Below, in pieces: positions 43,136 through 51,747 of a DNA stretch of 64,000 nt. Source of the DNA: Winogradskya humida. Its GTDB lineage: Bacteria > Actinomycetota > Actinomycetes > Mycobacteriales > Micromonosporaceae. A program made the position numbers and the translations under genes. Position 1 is the stretch's first letter; every line of letters starts with the position of its first letter. The notes beneath the pieces are model-generated. The model was not told the origin of the DNA. It saw only the letters and a program-made list of their open reading frames with translations, and did no database searches. Where the stretch lies: the NCBI RefSeq assembly GCF_016862215.1, contig NZ_BOMN01000115.1, forward strand, positions 62,001-126,000. The letters are read 5' to 3'.

Positions 43136-44521
43136 ATGGCTGCCCTGACGCTGCACCCCGACCGGCTGCTGCCCGCCGACCCGGGCGTCCGCTCCCTCGC
43201 CCGCCGCCTCTACCAGGGCGTACGCGACCTGCCGATCATCAGCCCGCACGGCCACGTCGACCCGCGCCTGCTGCTCGACGACACGCCGTTCGCGAACCCG
43301 GCCAGCCTGTTCATCCAGCCCGACCATTACGTGACGCGGTTGTTGCACGCGGGTGGCGTACCACTGGACGCTCTGGGGGTGGGGGAGCCGCCGCTGCCGG
43401 AGGCCCGGGCCCGCGAGGCGTGGCGCCTGCTCTGTGCACACTGGGACCTGCTGAGAGGTACGCCCGTCAGGTACTGGTTCGACAGCGAGCTCGCCGAGAT
43501 CTTCGGCATCACCTCACGGCCGTCCGCGTCCAACGCCGATGATCTGTACGACGTGATCGCCGGACAGTTGGCGATGGACACCCACCGCCCCCGGGCCCTG
43601 CTGGACCGCTTCAATATCGAGTTCCTGGCCACCACCGACGACCCGGCCGACAACCTCGACGCCCACCGCGCCCTGCGCGCCGACCCCGCGATCACCGTGA
43701 CGGTGGCGCCGACGTTCCGCCCGGACCGCTACCTGGAAGTGGGCCGCCCCGGATGGCCCGATCTGGTGCGCGACCTCGGCGACTACGCCGATTACATCGC
43801 GTGGCTCGAGGACCGCAGGCGCTACTTCGCCGACCACGGCGCGGTCTCCGCCGACCACGGCCACCTGGACGCCGGCACCGAACCGCTCTCCGCGAACGAG
43901 GCCTCGCGCATCTACCGGTCCGCGCTCGCCGGCACGGTCACCCCCGCCGAGGCCACCGCGTTCCGCCGCCACATGACCTTCGAGATGGCCCGGATGTCCT
44001 GCGACGACGGCCTGGTCATGACGCTGCACCCGGGCGTCCACCGCGGCCACCACCCACCGACCCTGCACCGCTTCGGCCCCGACACCGGCCACGACATCCC
44101 CGTAGCCGTCGAATACACCCGGTCCCTGCAGCCGCTGCTCGACCGCTTCGGCACCCACCCCGGCTTCCACCTGGTCCTGTTCACCGTGGACCCGGACGTC
44201 TACACCCGCGAGATCGCCCCGCTCGCCGGCTTCTACCCCTCCGTCTACGCCGGCGCCCCCTGGTGGTTCCTCGACAACCCCGCCTCGATCGCCCACTTCC
44301 AGCACGCGATCACCGAGATCGCCGGCTTCACCCGCCTCTCCGGCTTCATCGACGACACCCGCGCCTTCTGCTCCATCCCCGCCCGCCACGACATGTCCCG
44401 CCGCCTCGACGCCGCCTTCCTGGCGAACCTGGTCGCCACACACCGCCTGGACGAGGACGAAGCCCTGGACACCCTGACCGCGCTCGTCCGCCACCAGCCC
44501 CGGAAGGTGTTCAAACTGTGA
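43136..44521 (+). CDS. uxaC: Uronate isomerase (glucuronate isomerase)
   Basis: The 461-aa enzyme of the amidohydrolase superfamily converts D-glucuronate to D-fructuronate (and D-galacturonate to D-tagaturonate). Signatures: DLPIISPHGHVDPRLL (HxH), NPASLFIQPDHYVTRLL, FNIEFLATTDDPADNLDAH, MTLHPGVHRGHH and PSVYAGAPWWFLDNP, plus the late GFIDDTRAFCSIPARHD. ATG 43136 is preferred; an earlier start at 43037 would run through the repeats. It overlaps the reductase start (GTGA). Confidence 0.93.
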   Translation: MAALTLHPDRLLPADPGVRSLARRLYQGVRDLPIISPHGHVDPRLLLDDTPFANPASLFIQPDHYVTRLLHAGGVPLDALGVGEPPLPEARAREAWRLLCAHWDLLRGTPVRYWFDSELAEIFGITSRPSASNADDLYDVIAGQLAMDTHRPRALLDRFNIEFLATTDDPADNLDAHRALRADPAITVTVAPTFRPDRYLEVGRPGWPDLVRDLGDYADYIAWLEDRRRYFADHGAVSADHGHLDAGTEPLSANEASRIYRSALAGTVTPAEATAFRRHMTFEMARMSCDDGLVMTLHPGVHRGHHPPTLHRFGPDTGHDIPVAVEYTRSLQPLLDRFGTHPGFHLVLFTVDPDVYTREIAPLAGFYPSVYAGAPWWFLDNPASIAHFQHAITEIAGFTRLSGFIDDTRAFCSIPARHDMSRRLDAAFLANLVATHRLDEDEALDTLTALVRHQPRKVFKL

Positions 44522-45660
44522 AACACCATCTCCACCTCGGCCTCGGCAACTTCTTCCGAGCCCACCAGGCCTGGTACACCGGCGCGGACCCCACCTGGGA
44601 CATCACCGCCTTCACCGGCCGCTCACCCGACCTGGCAGCCGCGCTGACCCGCCAGAACTGCCGCTACAACCTGGTGGTCCGCGGCCCCTCGGAAGACCGC
44701 ATCGAGCCACAGACCGCGATCAAAACGGCGCTCCCCGGCACCGACCTGGCAGCGTGGTGCTCCTGGATGTCCCGCCCCTCGGTCGCCGTCCTCACCCTGA
44801 CGGTCACCGAAGCGGCCTACGCGGACTTCGTCCCCCGCCGCCTGATCGCCGGCCTGACGGCCCGCCGCGCCGCCGGAGCAGGCCCGATCGCCATCGTCCC
44901 CTGCGACAACATCCCCGCCAACGGCTCCACAACCGCGCGCGCAGTGACGGCCCTCGCAGACCCCGCCCTCGCCCGCTGGATCACCGACAACGTCACGTTC
45001 GTGACCACGATGGTCGACCGGATCACCCCCCGCAACCCCGCCCCCGGCGTCGACGTGATCACCGAATCCTTCACCGAATGGATCCTCAGCGGCGACTTCC
45101 CCGCCGGCCGCCCCACCTGGGAGGCCGCCGGAGCCCGCTTCGTGACCGACGTGGTCCCGCACGAAACCCGCAAACTCCTCCTCCTCAACGGCGCCCACAC
45201 CCTCTTGGCATACGCCGGAAGCGCCCTCGGCCACACCACAGTGGCGTCCGCGGTGGCCGACCCCACCTGCCGAACCTGGCTCAACGAATGGTGGGACGAA
45301 GCCTCCCGCCACGTCCCCCTCCCCGCCCCCGAACTCCTGGCCTACCGCGCAGCCCTGCTCACCCGCTTCGCCAACCCCCGCATCCGCCACACCCTCGCCC
45401 AGATAGCCACCGACGGCTCCCAAAAACTCCCCATCCGAGTCCTCCCCGTCCTCCGTGCCGAACGCTCCGCCGGCCGCCTCCCCACCGGAGCCATCCGCAT
45501 CCTGGCGTCCTGGATCAACCACCTCCGCGGCACGGGCGCCCCCCTCAACGACACAGCCGCAGCCCCCTACCTCGACCGCGCCTCCTCCTCCCGCGCCATC
45601 CTCACCCTCCTGGCCCCCGACCTCGCCCACGACGAGGACCTCCTCAAAGCCCTCCCGTAG
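44518..45660 (+). CDS. Mannitol dehydrogenase-family reductase (fructuronate reductase-like)
   Basis: The 380-aa protein has the family's HLGLGNFFRAHQAWYT nucleotide-binding start, PCDNIPANG, MVDRITP, and the catalytic KLLLLNGAHTLLAYAG (Lys...Asn-x-x-His). UxuB/mannitol dehydrogenases are near 480 aa, so this is a compact version. With UxaC immediately upstream (GTG 44518 in a GTGA overlap) it should reduce D-fructuronate to D-mannonate (or tagaturonate to altronate). Confidence 0.85.
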   Translation: MKHHLHLGLGNFFRAHQAWYTGADPTWDITAFTGRSPDLAAALTRQNCRYNLVVRGPSEDRIEPQTAIKTALPGTDLAAWCSWMSRPSVAVLTLTVTEAAYADFVPRRLIAGLTARRAAGAGPIAIVPCDNIPANGSTTARAVTALADPALARWITDNVTFVTTMVDRITPRNPAPGVDVITESFTEWILSGDFPAGRPTWEAAGARFVTDVVPHETRKLLLLNGAHTLLAYAGSALGHTTVASAVADPTCRTWLNEWWDEASRHVPLPAPELLAYRAALLTRFANPRIRHTLAQIATDGSQKLPIRVLPVLRAERSAGRLPTGAIRILASWINHLRGTGAPLNDTAAAPYLDRASSSRAILTLLAPDLAHDEDLLKALP

Positions 45661-45685
45661 CGTCCCCAAATGCGACAATTGCCGC

Positions 45686-46162
45686 ATGATCCCGGTGCGC
45701 GGCGTAATAACAGGCTCCCTCCTGGCGGCCGCCGCCAGCGCCATGCTGTCCCCACCGGGCTCTCCCGCGCCTACACAGCCCGGGCCTGCATCGTCGGTGT
45801 TCACCCGCCTTGGCGTCACCGGCGGCCACGAGGGCCTGCAGGCACTGGTCAGGGGCACGGTGCAGCTCGTCGACGGCTGCTTCCTGCTCGGCGAAAGCCC
45901 CAACCGCGAGGTCATCATCTGGCCCCATGGCACGCACGTGACGGGCAACAAGATCACGCTCCCGGACGGTGCCACACTCACGATCGGCGACACCGTGCAG
46001 GGCGGCGGCGGCCATCACCAGGCCGACTACCAGGACCTCCGCCTGACCTCGGACTCCCCGACGGTCCACCGAGTGGTGAGTTGCTCCCGCCGGACGAACG
46101 CCCGCTCGGTAGCGGTCTTCAACTCCTACTCCTACGGCCCGATCCGTCGTGACAAAGGGTGA
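45686..46162 (+). CDS. Hypothetical secreted protein
   Basis: The 158-aa protein begins MIPVRGVITGSLLAAAASAML, a likely signal peptide. A small beta-rich domain follows with VDGCFLLGE, EVIIWPHGTHV and LPDGATLTIGDTVQGGGGHH. No known family recognised. It starts 25 bases after the reductase stop but has its own -10-like GACAAT, so linkage is uncertain. Confidence 0.62.
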   Translation: MIPVRGVITGSLLAAAASAMLSPPGSPAPTQPGPASSVFTRLGVTGGHEGLQALVRGTVQLVDGCFLLGESPNREVIIWPHGTHVTGNKITLPDGATLTIGDTVQGGGGHHQADYQDLRLTSDSPTVHRVVSCSRRTNARSVAVFNSYSYGPIRRDKG

Positions 46163-46188
46163 CCTGCGGCAGGCCATATGTGTTGTGC

Positions 46189-46202
46189 CCAGACATGTCT
46201 GG
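46189..46202. promoter_or_regulatory. Perfect 14-bp palindrome CCAGACATGTCTGG
   Basis: A perfect palindrome flanked by GTGC/GCAC lies 27 bases past the secreted-protein stop. A TTGACA follows at 46210-46215. It could be a terminator stem or an operator for the kinase gene at 46322. Confidence 0.4.
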
Positions 46203-46321
46203 CACGCGCTTGACAGCCTCCGCCGCGAAAAGTTGCGACATCCAGGCTCCCAGCGCAACAGTTGATTGCCCGCCGCCGCTCTGGTAGCCGTCTCGCTACT
46301 GACCGCTTTAGGGTCTGCGTT

Positions 46322-46960
46322 ATGAGACTTCATCCCGGTGAGCCCGAGGTTGCCGACTGGCGGGTGGTGCCGGTGACCGAGGTTGTCCGGCGGCTGCGTG
46401 AGGCGTCACCCGGCGTCACCGGGCGGCCGCGGGTGATCGCCATCGACGGGCGGGGCGGCGCTGGCAAGACGACGCTGGCTGAGCGGTTGCGGGAGGCCGT
46501 ACCGGGCTCGGCTGTCGTACACACCGATGATGTTGCTTGGAACCAGGCGTACTTCGACTGGGGTGGCCTGCTTGCCGAGTACATCCTGCAGCCCCTGCAC
46601 CGCGGCGAGGCCGTCGACTTCCGCCCGCCCGCGTGGGCCGCCCACGACCGCCCGGGCTCCATCACCGTCCTCGCAGGCGCTGACACCGTCTGGGTCGAGG
46701 GCACCGGGGTCATCCGCGAAGAGCTTGCCCCCTGGCTGGACGCCTCGGTGTGGATCCAGGGTGACCTCGACGAGCAGGAGCGCCTGCTGGCCGCCCGCGA
46801 TGGTGACTCTCCCGAGCAGCGTGAGCATGTGGCGAACTGGTTGAAAGAAGAGCTGCCGTTCCTGCTCCGCGAACAACCCTGGGCTCACGCGACCCTGATC
46901 GTCGCAGGCCCCGCGCAGCTCGCCCATGATCCCGGCACCGAGCTGGTGGTCGCGCGCTGA
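46322..46960 (+). CDS. P-loop kinase (uridine kinase-like)
   Basis: The 212-aa protein has a Walker A IDGRGGAGKTTLAERL near residue 45, VVHTDDVAWN (Asp of the DxD-like position) and VWVEGTGVIREEL. This resembles actinobacterial proteins annotated as uridine kinase. The acceptor is not evident; it does not look like a gluconokinase or KDG kinase. Confidence 0.8.
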   Translation: MRLHPGEPEVADWRVVPVTEVVRRLREASPGVTGRPRVIAIDGRGGAGKTTLAERLREAVPGSAVVHTDDVAWNQAYFDWGGLLAEYILQPLHRGEAVDFRPPAWAAHDRPGSITVLAGADTVWVEGTGVIREELAPWLDASVWIQGDLDEQERLLAARDGDSPEQREHVANWLKEELPFLLREQPWAHATLIVAGPAQLAHDPGTELVVAR

Positions 46961-47046
46961 AGGGCATACAGGCTGTATCTGCCTGCCCGGCGTTGAGCCG
47001 TATTCACTGGTTCTCGACGGTTTGCCGGAGAAAGGTATTTGAGATC

Positions 47047-47796
47047 ATGAATGCAGTGAAGCCGCTGGACGGCCGGGTCGCCGTTGTCACCGGGGCGTCC
47101 TCGGGGATCGGTGCCGCCACGGCGGTGCGCCTGGCCGCTGACGGGGCTCGCGTGGTGCTGCTGGCCCGCCGGACCGAGCGGATCGAGGCGCTGGCGGCGA
47201 CCATCGGTGAGAATGCGCTGGCCCTGACGGTCGATGTCACCGATCCCGCGGAGCTGGATGCCGCCGCGCGAACCGTGGCGTCGGTGTTCGGGGCGGTGGA
47301 TCTTGTTGTTGCCAACGCCGGGGTCATGCTGATCGCGCCGTTCGCGGAGGGGCGCCGGGACGAGTGGCAGCAGATGCTGTCGCTGAACGTGATGGGGGTG
47401 CTGGACACCGTACGCGCGTTCCTGCCCGGCCTGCTCGAGAACGCCGACGCCGGCCGTGCTGCCGACCTGGTGATCGTTTCGTCGCTGGGGGCGCGCCAGT
47501 TCTCCCCGGGGTTCGGCGTCTACTCCGTGACGAAAGCCGGGGTCAGTGCCCTGGCAGCCAGCCTGCGCGCGGAGTTCGCCGAGCGGGGGCTGCGGGTCAC
47601 CAACGTCGAGCCCGGCGTCACCGACAGCGAACTCGGCTCGAAGATCCTGCACGACGAGTGGCGGGAGATGCTCAACGCGCGCAAGGCAAAGATGAACACG
47701 CTCGCGGCCGAGGACATCGCCGACGCTATCGCCGATGCCGTAGCGCGCGGGCGCAACGTGCACATCCGCGAGCTCATCGTTCACCCGACGAGCTGA
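47047..47796 (+). CDS. Short-chain dehydrogenase/reductase (YdfG-like)
   Basis: The 249-aa classical SDR has VVTGASSGIGAATAVRL, LLARRTERIEAL (NADP-type Arg), DLVVANAGVML (NAG), SSLGARQFSPGFGVYSVTK (Ser, Tyr-x-x-x-Lys) and EPGVTDSELG. ATG 47047 follows GGAGAAAGG. Its 3' end overlaps the convergent XRE regulator by 23 bp. That regulator may control it. Confidence 0.92.
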   Translation: MNAVKPLDGRVAVVTGASSGIGAATAVRLAADGARVVLLARRTERIEALAATIGENALALTVDVTDPAELDAAARTVASVFGAVDLVVANAGVMLIAPFAEGRRDEWQQMLSLNVMGVLDTVRAFLPGLLENADAGRAADLVIVSSLGARQFSPGFGVYSVTKAGVSALAASLRAEFAERGLRVTNVEPGVTDSELGSKILHDEWREMLNARKAKMNTLAAEDIADAIADAVARGRNVHIRELIVHPTS

Positions 47797-48634
47797 CCGG
47801 ATCCCGCCCGCCCGGGACGACGGAGGCATCGGGGACGGCGGAGGCATCGGGGGCGGCGGAGGCATCGGGGGCGGCGGGCAGGAAGACCAGGTACTGGTCC
47901 CGTTCGGGGATATCGGTCACCTCGCAGGCGAGTGTCGCCCGGCCGATCCGTACCTCGGTCACGTCGACGGCGGTGTCCCGGAGAAAGCCGACCGGCGCTT
48001 CCTGCCACACCTGCTCGAACCGTTCACTGCGCTCGCGCAGCTCATCGACGAGGTCGCGGGTGATGGCGTCGTCCGGGTAGCGGGCGCGGGCGCTGCGCAG
48101 CCGGGCCGCCGCGAATCGTGACAGGGCGCTCAGGCCCGGTGAACCCCAGACGTCGTCGTCGTCCGCGGGCAGGAAGTGCCGGCGGGCCAGGTTGCGATCG
48201 GCCGGGTGGCCCGCGGCGAAGTCCTCGAGAAGGTCGATGGAAGCGCTGTTCTGGCCGATGACGTCGAGGCGGGCGCTGCACGCCAGGACGGGGACCGGCA
48301 GGCTCTCGATCAGCTGACGCGTACGCCCGCTGAGCTCCATGGCCGGCGCTGCGGGACGGGGCGGTGCCTGCTCGGCGAGGTCGAAGAGGTGCTGCGTCTC
48401 GCCCGCGGTGAGCCGCAGCACCCGGGCGACCGCGCCCAGCACGTCGGGTGAGGGCTGGGAACCGCGGGCCTGCTCGATCTGGGTGTAGTGGATCTCGGAG
48501 ATGTTCGCGAGCTCGGCGACTTCCGATCGGCGCAGCCCCGGTGTCCGCCGGTTCCTGAGCGGCAGGCCCAGCTCGGCGGGGCTGGTGCGCTCCCGCCGCG
48601 ACCGCAGAAATTGTCCGAGTGCCTCGCGGTGCAT
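47774..48634 (-). CDS. XRE-family regulator with MmyB-like ligand-binding domain
   Basis: The 286-aa protein has an N-terminal HTH (LRSRRERTSPAELG...RRTPGLRRSEVAELANISEIHYTQIEQ) and the MmyB-like PAS domain (LPVPVLACSARLDVIGQNSAS...EVRIGRATLACEVTDIPERDQYLVFLP). A repetitive Ala-Pro-Asp-Ala-Ser tail closes it. ATG 48634 lies 50 bp from the divergent FMN reductase start. These regulators usually control an adjacent oxidoreductase. Confidence 0.9.
   Translation of the reverse strand: MHREALGQFLRSRRERTSPAELGLPLRNRRTPGLRRSEVAELANISEIHYTQIEQARGSQPSPDVLGAVARVLRLTAGETQHLFDLAEQAPPRPAAPAMELSGRTRQLIESLPVPVLACSARLDVIGQNSASIDLLEDFAAGHPADRNLARRHFLPADDDDVWGSPGLSALSRFAAARLRSARARYPDDAITRDLVDELRERSERFEQVWQEAPVGFLRDTAVDVTEVRIGRATLACEVTDIPERDQYLVFLPAAPDASAAPDASAVPDASVVPGGRDPVSSSGER
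47822..47877. repeat. Three tandem 18-bp repeats in the XRE gene 3' end
   Basis: GGAGGCATCGGGG(G/A)CGGC is repeated three times. On the coding strand it gives the tail A-P-D-A-S-A repeated three times. It probably arose by slippage; the number may vary between strains. Confidence 0.8.
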
Positions 48635-48683
48635 GACCGCATCGTGCCACACCACCGACCCCTTCGAACCAGGAGATAACGCC

Positions 48684-49001
48684 ATGCACCGCGTCGCCGT
48701 CGTCGTCGGCAGCACCCGCCCGGCCCGCATCAGCCTCGACGTCGCCCACTGGGCCCGAGCTGCGAGCCTTCTGACGTGGAGCATCACCGGCGGGGCACGA
48801 GGCGCCGCTCAGTTCCGCCAGGTCCTGCAGGGCCTGCACATGACGCCGGCCGGGACCTACATCGAGACTCCGCTGACGGACGCGGACGTCGACGCCGAAG
48901 GGCAACTCCTCGACGCGGAGACCACCTTCGGCCGGACGCGACCCTCCCTGCACGCCCTGGACGGTGAGTTCAGCGCTCTGCTCGGCCGGCCCACACGCTG
49001 A
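48684..49001 (+). pseudogene. NAD(P)H-dependent FMN reductase with internal deletion
   Basis: Residues 1-28 (MHRVAVVVGSTRPARISLDV) are the flavodoxin-like FMN-binding start. Residues from about 33 (SITGGARGAAQFRQVLQGLHM) are the C-terminal part of the same family. The middle ~80 residues, including the PSIPAPLKNALD region, are gone. At 105 aa versus about 185, the fold cannot be complete. AGGAGA precedes the ATG, so a peptide may still be made. Its 3' end overlaps larC by 32 bp. Confidence 0.75.
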
Positions 49002-50175
49002 CCATCGGCGCACCCACCACGAGTCCCGTTTCCCGCGCCGCGGTGACGGCTTCCTGCAGCACGACGCGTTCCGGCCGGCCCTGCGACCGGGCGAGGGCGG
49101 CGACGTCCTCGAACTCCGGCATGACCTGGACCAGCACTCCGTCGCGGTGGCCGATCTTCACGGTGATCTGGCCGGTGCCGACCTTGACCGGTACGAACGC
49201 TCGGTCCAGTGCGGTCTTGTCGCGCGGGCTGCGCCGGACGCCGAGGGTGCTCGTGTCGCGGAAGATGCGGTCGGTCAGCGGGTCGGCGAGCGTGGGTGGG
49301 CAGAGGACGCTGAGGGTGTGGGCCGGGCGGCCCTTTTTCATCAGGATCGGGACCAGCCAGGCGTCCGACGCGCCGAGGTCGAGCAGCCCGGCCAGCACCC
49401 CCGGCCACAGTCGTGGATCCAGGTCGTCGATGTTGGCTTCGAGGAGCATCGCCGGTTCTGCGAGCGATGAAGCGATCGGTGAAGAGCGGGTGCCGATCAG
49501 GACGCGGACGACGTTCGCCCGCCCGGCAGGGTCCCGGCCGCCCGCGCCGACCCCGACAAGATCCAGCGTCAGCGGCGGCAGAGGTTCGCACACGCCGGCC
49601 CATGTTCGCAGCAGCGCCATCCCTGTCGGCGTCGCGAGCTCTCCATCACCACCAGCCAGGACCTGCCAGCCCTTGGCGAGTTCCGTGACCGCGGGCGCGG
49701 GAACGGGCAACACCCCATGACGGGTACGCACACTGCCCGACCCGACCGCCACAGGCCCTGCCGACACGCTCGTGATCCCCAGGTCCTCCAGCGCCGCACA
49801 GCACCCGACCACGTCCGCGATCGCGTCCAGCGCCCCGACCTCATGAAAGTGCACCTCCGCAACGTCGACGCCGTGCACGCGCGCTTCCGCCTCGGCCAGC
49901 CGCTCGAACACCGCGTGCGCCGTCCCCGTCACCAGAGTGCGGATCTCCCGCCAGGTCCGCGCCGGTGGCTGGTCGTCAAGAGCGGAGACGTCGGCCTTCC
50001 AAGCGCGCAGCCCGCCACGCCGGACCTCCCGCTCGCTGATCCGCACAGCCCCGCCGGCCACCGCGTCGACCGCCTCCTGCACCACGCTCAACCGGGCACC
50101 CGCGTCGAGCAACGCCCCGAGCAGCATGTCCCCAGCGACCCCCGCCGACGCGTCGATCCAGGCGTGCCGACTCAT
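48970..50175 (-). CDS. larC: Nickel-pincer cofactor biosynthesis protein LarC
   Basis: The 401-aa LarC inserts nickel into the pincer precursor using CTP. Signatures: HAWIDASAGVAGDMLLGALLDAG, VHFHEVGALDAIADVVG, GVLPVPAPAVTELAKG, ELATPTGMALL, LEANIDDLDP, and ILMKKGRPAHTLSVL. It is one continuous frame, unlike lactobacillus where larC1/larC2 are joined by frameshifting. Last gene of lacI-larE-larB-larC, 52 bases after larB. Confidence 0.94.
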   Translation of the reverse strand: MSRHAWIDASAGVAGDMLLGALLDAGARLSVVQEAVDAVAGGAVRISEREVRRGGLRAWKADVSALDDQPPARTWREIRTLVTGTAHAVFERLAEAEARVHGVDVAEVHFHEVGALDAIADVVGCCAALEDLGITSVSAGPVAVGSGSVRTRHGVLPVPAPAVTELAKGWQVLAGGDGELATPTGMALLRTWAGVCEPLPPLTLDLVGVGAGGRDPAGRANVVRVLIGTRSSPIASSLAEPAMLLEANIDDLDPRLWPGVLAGLLDLGASDAWLVPILMKKGRPAHTLSVLCPPTLADPLTDRIFRDTSTLGVRRSPRDKTALDRAFVPVKVGTGQITVKIGHRDGVLVQVMPEFEDVAALARSQGRPERVVLQEAVTAARETGLVVGAPMVSVWAGRAER

Positions 50176-50227
50176 GCCGCCCCCATGACGCGAGAAGATC
50201 CGCGGCCGCGGAGCGAGAGTGCGCGTC

Positions 50228-50896
50228 TCATGCCGGCATCGGGGCGGCGATCTGGGCGGCGAGGTGGCCCGCGCCGTAGCCGTTGTCGATGTTGACCACG
50301 GCTACGCCGGGTGCGCACGCGTTGAGCATGGTCAGCAGCGGTGCGAGCCCCTCGAACGCGGCGCCGTACCCCACCGACGTCGGCACGGCGACCACGGGAG
50401 CGGCGATCAACCCGGCCACCACCCCCGGCAGCGCGCCGTCCATGCCGGCGACCACGACGACGACCCGGGCGCGGCGCATGGGTTCCACGTACGACAGCAC
50501 CCGGTGCAGCCCCGCCACACCGACATCCACCACGAGGTCGGTGGCGCGGCCGAGGTACCGGGCGGTCAGCGCCGCCTCCCACGCCACCGGCAGGTCGGAG
50601 GTGCCCGCAGCGACGACCATGACCGTCCCGCCGGTCGGCTTCGGTTCGTCGGCCGGCCACGCGAGGATTCCCGCCATCGAGTCGTGGAAAGCGTCCGGCA
50701 GCACCCCCAGCACCGCCGCGGCATGCTCCGGCCCCGCCCGAGTGAACAGGGCCACGGCGTCAGCCCGGTCCCGCAGAGCCTCGGCGATCCCCGCCACCTG
50801 CTCCGGCGTCTTCCCGGCGCAGTAGACGGCCTCCGGATAGCCTCGCCGCTGCACACGATCAAAATCCAGCTTTGCGTACGCCCCCAGCTCACTCAC
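50228..50896 (-). CDS. larB: Nickel-pincer cofactor biosynthesis protein LarB
   Basis: The 222-aa LarB carboxylates nicotinic acid adenine dinucleotide and cleaves it, the first step of pincer synthesis. It has the N-terminal LDFDRVQRRGYPEAVYCAGKTPEQV and the PurE-like C-domain (VVAAGTSDLPVAWEAALTARYLG, VVVVAGMDGALPGVVAGL, VPTSVGYGAAFEGLAPLLTMLNAC). Its start overlaps larE by 8 bases. Confidence 0.95.
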   Translation of the reverse strand: MSELGAYAKLDFDRVQRRGYPEAVYCAGKTPEQVAGIAEALRDRADAVALFTRAGPEHAAAVLGVLPDAFHDSMAGILAWPADEPKPTGGTVMVVAAGTSDLPVAWEAALTARYLGRATDLVVDVGVAGLHRVLSYVEPMRRARVVVVVAGMDGALPGVVAGLIAAPVVAVPTSVGYGAAFEGLAPLLTMLNACAPGVAVVNIDNGYGAGHLAAQIAAPMPA

Positions 50897-51743
50897 CGAC
50901 GACCGGGCCCGAGATCGCCGCGTGGGTGAAGGCGCCGGACTGGATGCCGCCCAGGTCGAGCGTGACGAACCGGAAACCCGCCCCCGTCACCGCCGCGTGG
51001 ATCTGCGAGCGCAGCGGATCGGCGACCGCCCGCACCACGTCGGCGGCGGGTAACTCGAGGCGGGCGATGTCGCCGTGGTGGCGTACCCGTAGGTCCTGGA
51101 ATCCGAGCCGGCGCAGGGCAGCCTCGGCCTCCTCCACCTGGCTGAGCTTGAGCGGGCTGACGATGGAGAAGTGCGGGATCCGGGAGGCGAGGCAGGGTGC
51201 CGCGGGCTTGTCGGCGCAGGGCAGGGCGAATACGCGCGCGATCCGGCGCACGGCGGCCTTGTCGAGCCCGGCGGCGACCAGCGGGGTCAGCACCCGGTGG
51301 GCGACCGCGGCCCGGGCCCCCGGGCGGTCGTTCCGGCGTACGTCATCGGTGTTCTCGCCGTAGGCGATCGCGTCCAGTCCGTGCGCGACCACCACCTTGT
51401 CGCCGATCCTGGTGAACAGCTCGTCCTTGCAGTGGAAGCAGCGGTCCGGGCCGTTCGCCTGGTACGCGGGACGGTCACCCTCGTAGGTCCGGATTTCGGT
51501 GACGGCGACCCCGATGTGCCGGGCGACCGCGTGGGCCGCTGCTCGTTCGTCGGCGGCGAGGCTCGGGGAGACGCCCAGGATCGCGATGACACGGTCGGGG
51601 CCGAGGGCGCGGGCGGCCAGGGCGAGCAGCACCGAGGAGTCGACGCCGCCGGAGAACGCCACGCCGAGCCGGGTGACGCCGGCCAGCCGGCGTTCGATGT
51701 CGGCGATGGCCCGCCCTGCCTCGTCCTGCTCGAAGGGGTTCAT
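50889..51743 (-). CDS. larE: Sulfur-transfer protein LarE (pincer cofactor synthesis)
   Basis: This 284-aa PP-loop ATPase has SGGVDSSVLLALAAR (pyrophosphatase loop), CFHCKDELF, AYGENTDDV and CADKPAAPCLASRIPH. The last holds the Cys that in the lactobacillus enzyme is the sacrificial sulfur donor. It adenylates and thiolates the pyridinium dicarboxylate made by LarB. Start ATG 51743 lies 4 bases past the lacI stop, so lacI and larEBC may be one operon. Confidence 0.94.
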   Translation of the reverse strand: MNPFEQDEAGRAIADIERRLAGVTRLGVAFSGGVDSSVLLALAARALGPDRVIAILGVSPSLAADERAAAHAVARHIGVAVTEIRTYEGDRPAYQANGPDRCFHCKDELFTRIGDKVVVAHGLDAIAYGENTDDVRRNDRPGARAAVAHRVLTPLVAAGLDKAAVRRIARVFALPCADKPAAPCLASRIPHFSIVSPLKLSQVEEAEAALRRLGFQDLRVRHHGDIARLELPAADVVRAVADPLRSQIHAAVTGAGFRFVTLDLGGIQSGAFTHAAISGPVVGE

Positions 51744-51747
51744 CACG

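Noticed and set aside
46322-46960. Gluconokinase completing the inferred mannonate-gluconate route
   Set aside because: The P-loop protein resembles uridine kinase-like proteins and lacks gluconokinase features; I could not assign it to the pathway.
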